Part shown: piece after piece, positions 62,888 through 64,000 of the stretch
Numbering within the stretch: position 1 is the first letter of the stretch
Layout of the letters: each line of letters starts with the position of its first letter
Source of the DNA: Candidatus Syntrophocurvum alkaliphilum
GTDB lineage: Bacteria; Bacillota; Syntrophomonadia; Syntrophomonadales; Syntrophomonadaceae
Assembly (NCBI RefSeq): GCF_009734445.1
Contig: NZ_CP046457.1
Location: forward strand, 1,420,001-1,484,000
Length of the DNA: 64,000 nt
Reading direction: 5' to 3'
Position numbers and translations under genes: made by a program
Notes under the pieces: generated by a model
Databases searched by the model: none
What the model saw: the letters and a program-made list of their open reading frames with translations, nothing else
What the model was told of the DNA's origin: nothing

Positions 62888-64000
62888 TTATAACGAAACC
62901 TTTTGAACATTTGTATTATTTTCAACTACAATATGATTAAAAACTTCATTGATATCAGTAACCGGAACAATTTTTATATCTTCAAACTCATCAAATATAC
63001 TTAAGTAATTATCTTTAGGAATAAGCACTTTTGCTATACCTGCTTTTCTAGCTGCTTCAATTTTACTTACTACACCCCCTACAGGCTTAACCTTACCCTG
63101 TACTGATATTTCCCCGGTCATAGCTATCAAATTATTAACTTTTAAGTTTTTACAAGCTGAATAAATTGCTGTAGCTATAGTAATTCCTGCTGAAGACCCA
63201 TCTATTGGAGTCCCTCCGGGAAAATTTATATGAATGTCATAATTCTTATAATTTAAATTAAAATTATTTTTTAATGTAGTTAATACATTTTCTATCGAGC
63301 CTTTAGCCATACTTTTACGCCTTATTGTTCTTTCCCTTCCTCCCACTTCTTCCTCTTCAATTATCCCAGTTACAGTCCAAGTTCCTTTTTCATTGACAGC
63401 GCGTTGTGCAGATGCTTCAACTTCAATTAGTGTTCCAGTATTAGCACCGTAAACTGCCAACCCGCTAACAACACCAACTAAAGGTTCATTTTGTGGCCTA
63501 ATATCAACTCTAGGAGTAAATCTCCCATTATTTAATACTTTTTCAATTATATTTAAATCAATAATTGTCTTTTTTTCAATCATTGCAATACCTGAAGCTA
63601 ACTGTACAATATTTACAGCCTCTCTACCATTACTAGCATATTTAATCATTTCTTCTAGTGCATCATCTTTTATTTCAAAATTCACCTTGTTTATCGCATT
63701 TAAGGTTATTGATTTAATGTCATCTTTATCTAAAGGCTTGAAAAAAACTTCTAAACATCTTGATCTTAAAGCTGGTGGAATTTCTTCAGGCGTTCTTGTT
63801 GTAGCTCCTATTAATCTAAAATCTGCTGGAAGTCCATTTTTAAAAATATCATGTATATACAAAGGTATATTTTTATCATTTTCTGAATAATATGCACTTT
63901 CTAAAATTACTTTTCTATCCTCTAATACTTTAAGTAATTTATTCATTTGGACTGAATGTAATTCACCTATTTCATCAATGAACAACACCCCTCCGTGAGC
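62888..64000 (-). CDS. lonB: ATP-dependent protease LonB (5' end beyond window)
   Basis: 371 codons reach the window edge without a start. LFIDEIGELHSVQMNKLLKVLE is Walker B; RLIGATTRTPEEIPPALRSR is sensor 1 and the arginine finger; the protease domain has [20 protein letters not shown] (catalytic Ser) and GGVVSKIEAARKAG (catalytic Lys). Walker A and the N-terminus lie off the window. LonB is a Lon paralogue tied to spore development in Bacillus. Tandem lonB-lonA is the common order. Confidence 0.94.
   Translation of the reverse strand, partial: AHGGVLFIDEIGELHSVQMNKLLKVLEDRKVILESAYYSENDKNIPLYIHDIFKNGLPADFRLIGATTRTPEEIPPALRSRCLEVFFKPLDKDDIKSITLNAINKVNFEIKDDALEEMIKYASNGREAVNIVQLASGIAMIEKKTIIDLNIIEKVLNNGRFTPRVDIRPQNEPLVGVVSGLAVYGANTGTLIEVEASAQRAVNEKGTWTVTGIIEEEEVGGRERTIRRKSMAKGSIENVLTTLKNNFNLNYKNYDIHINFPGGTPIDGSSAGITIATAIYSACKNLKVNNLIAMTGEISVQGKVKPVGGVVSKIEAARKAGIAKVLIPKDNYLSIFDEFEDIKIVPVTDINEVFNHIVVENNTNVQKVSL

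Noticed and set aside
1-64000. CRISPR arrays, rRNA genes or prophage genes
   Set aside because: No regularly spaced repeats, rRNA signatures or phage structural genes were seen; the repeats present are palindromes or single direct repeats.

Overview
The window comes from a low-GC, anaerobic, endospore-forming Gram-positive bacterium of the Clostridia type. Sporulation genes are spoIIP, spoIVFA, spoIVFB and a spo0B-like gene, with a YqxA-like gene beside spoIIP. Anaerobe markers are rubrerythrin, HemW, bacteriohemerythrin and Rex. Gram-positive features include the extended ribosomal protein L27 with its protease Prp, a CIRCE/HrcA circuit, T-box control and many TTG/GTG starts behind strong AGGAGG sites. 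I do not assign a genus.

Layout. 0.2-7.2 kb: hrcA (CIRCE, so the left edge probably runs into grpE-dnaK), hemW, lepA, a YqxA-like gene, spoIIP, rpsT and holA. 7.4-13.1 kb: FAD-dependent dehydrogenase, bacteriohemerythrin, MATE exporter and comEC. 13.2-21.9 kb: an accessory stretch separating comEC from comEA. It starts with a 2.4 kb insert bounded by a 97% direct repeat of the comEC 5' end (YcxB-like protein, a small CxxC protein, an MNT nucleotidyltransferase with a broken partner). It continues with a P-type ATPase, a REP-associated transposase with REP palindromes, rubrerythrin, a histidine-rich lipoprotein and a cobalamin riboswitch with no gene after it. 22-24.5 kb: comEA, a 58-aa DUF1540 protein and an ISLre2-type insertion sequence. 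24.5-29.6 kb: leuS under a T-box leader that contains a complete tRNA-Ala gene, an alkyltransferase, and nadD-yqeK-rsfS. 29.7-39.7 kb: YkgJ-like protein, proBA, obg, spo0B-like, rpmA-prp-rplU, RNase G and two genes of a radical-SAM pair. 40-51 kb: spoIVFAB and the cell-shape/division cluster maf-radC-mreBCD-mrdA-minCDE-rodA. 51-64 kb: rex, Pit transporter with its DUF47 partner, folC-valS, ylmH, a SEC-C protein, ysxC, lonA and the 3' part of lonB.

Most genes lie on the minus strand and are transcribed toward the left edge, in the conserved order lonB-lonA-ysxC / valS-folC / maf-radC-mreBCD-pbp2-minCDE-rodA-spoIVFAB-rng-rplU-prp-rpmA-spo0B-obg-proBA-nadD-yqeK-rsfS. This housekeeping block couples ribosome assembly, cell elongation, septum placement and sporulation.

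The strongest unusual observations are: (1) a tRNA-Ala(GGC) gene embedded between stem III and the antiterminator of the leuS T-box leader; (2) folC, whose frame has no ATG, GTG or TTG upstream of its P-loop and so seems to need an AUU start inside valS; (3) a REP/RAYT system with a shrunken copy (REP - 48-codon transposase remnant - REP) and a stem-swapped REP relative elsewhere; (4) a hairpin repeat family with one copy nested in a larger terminal-inverted-repeat element; (5) the split comEA/comEC locus with its direct-repeat-bounded insert.
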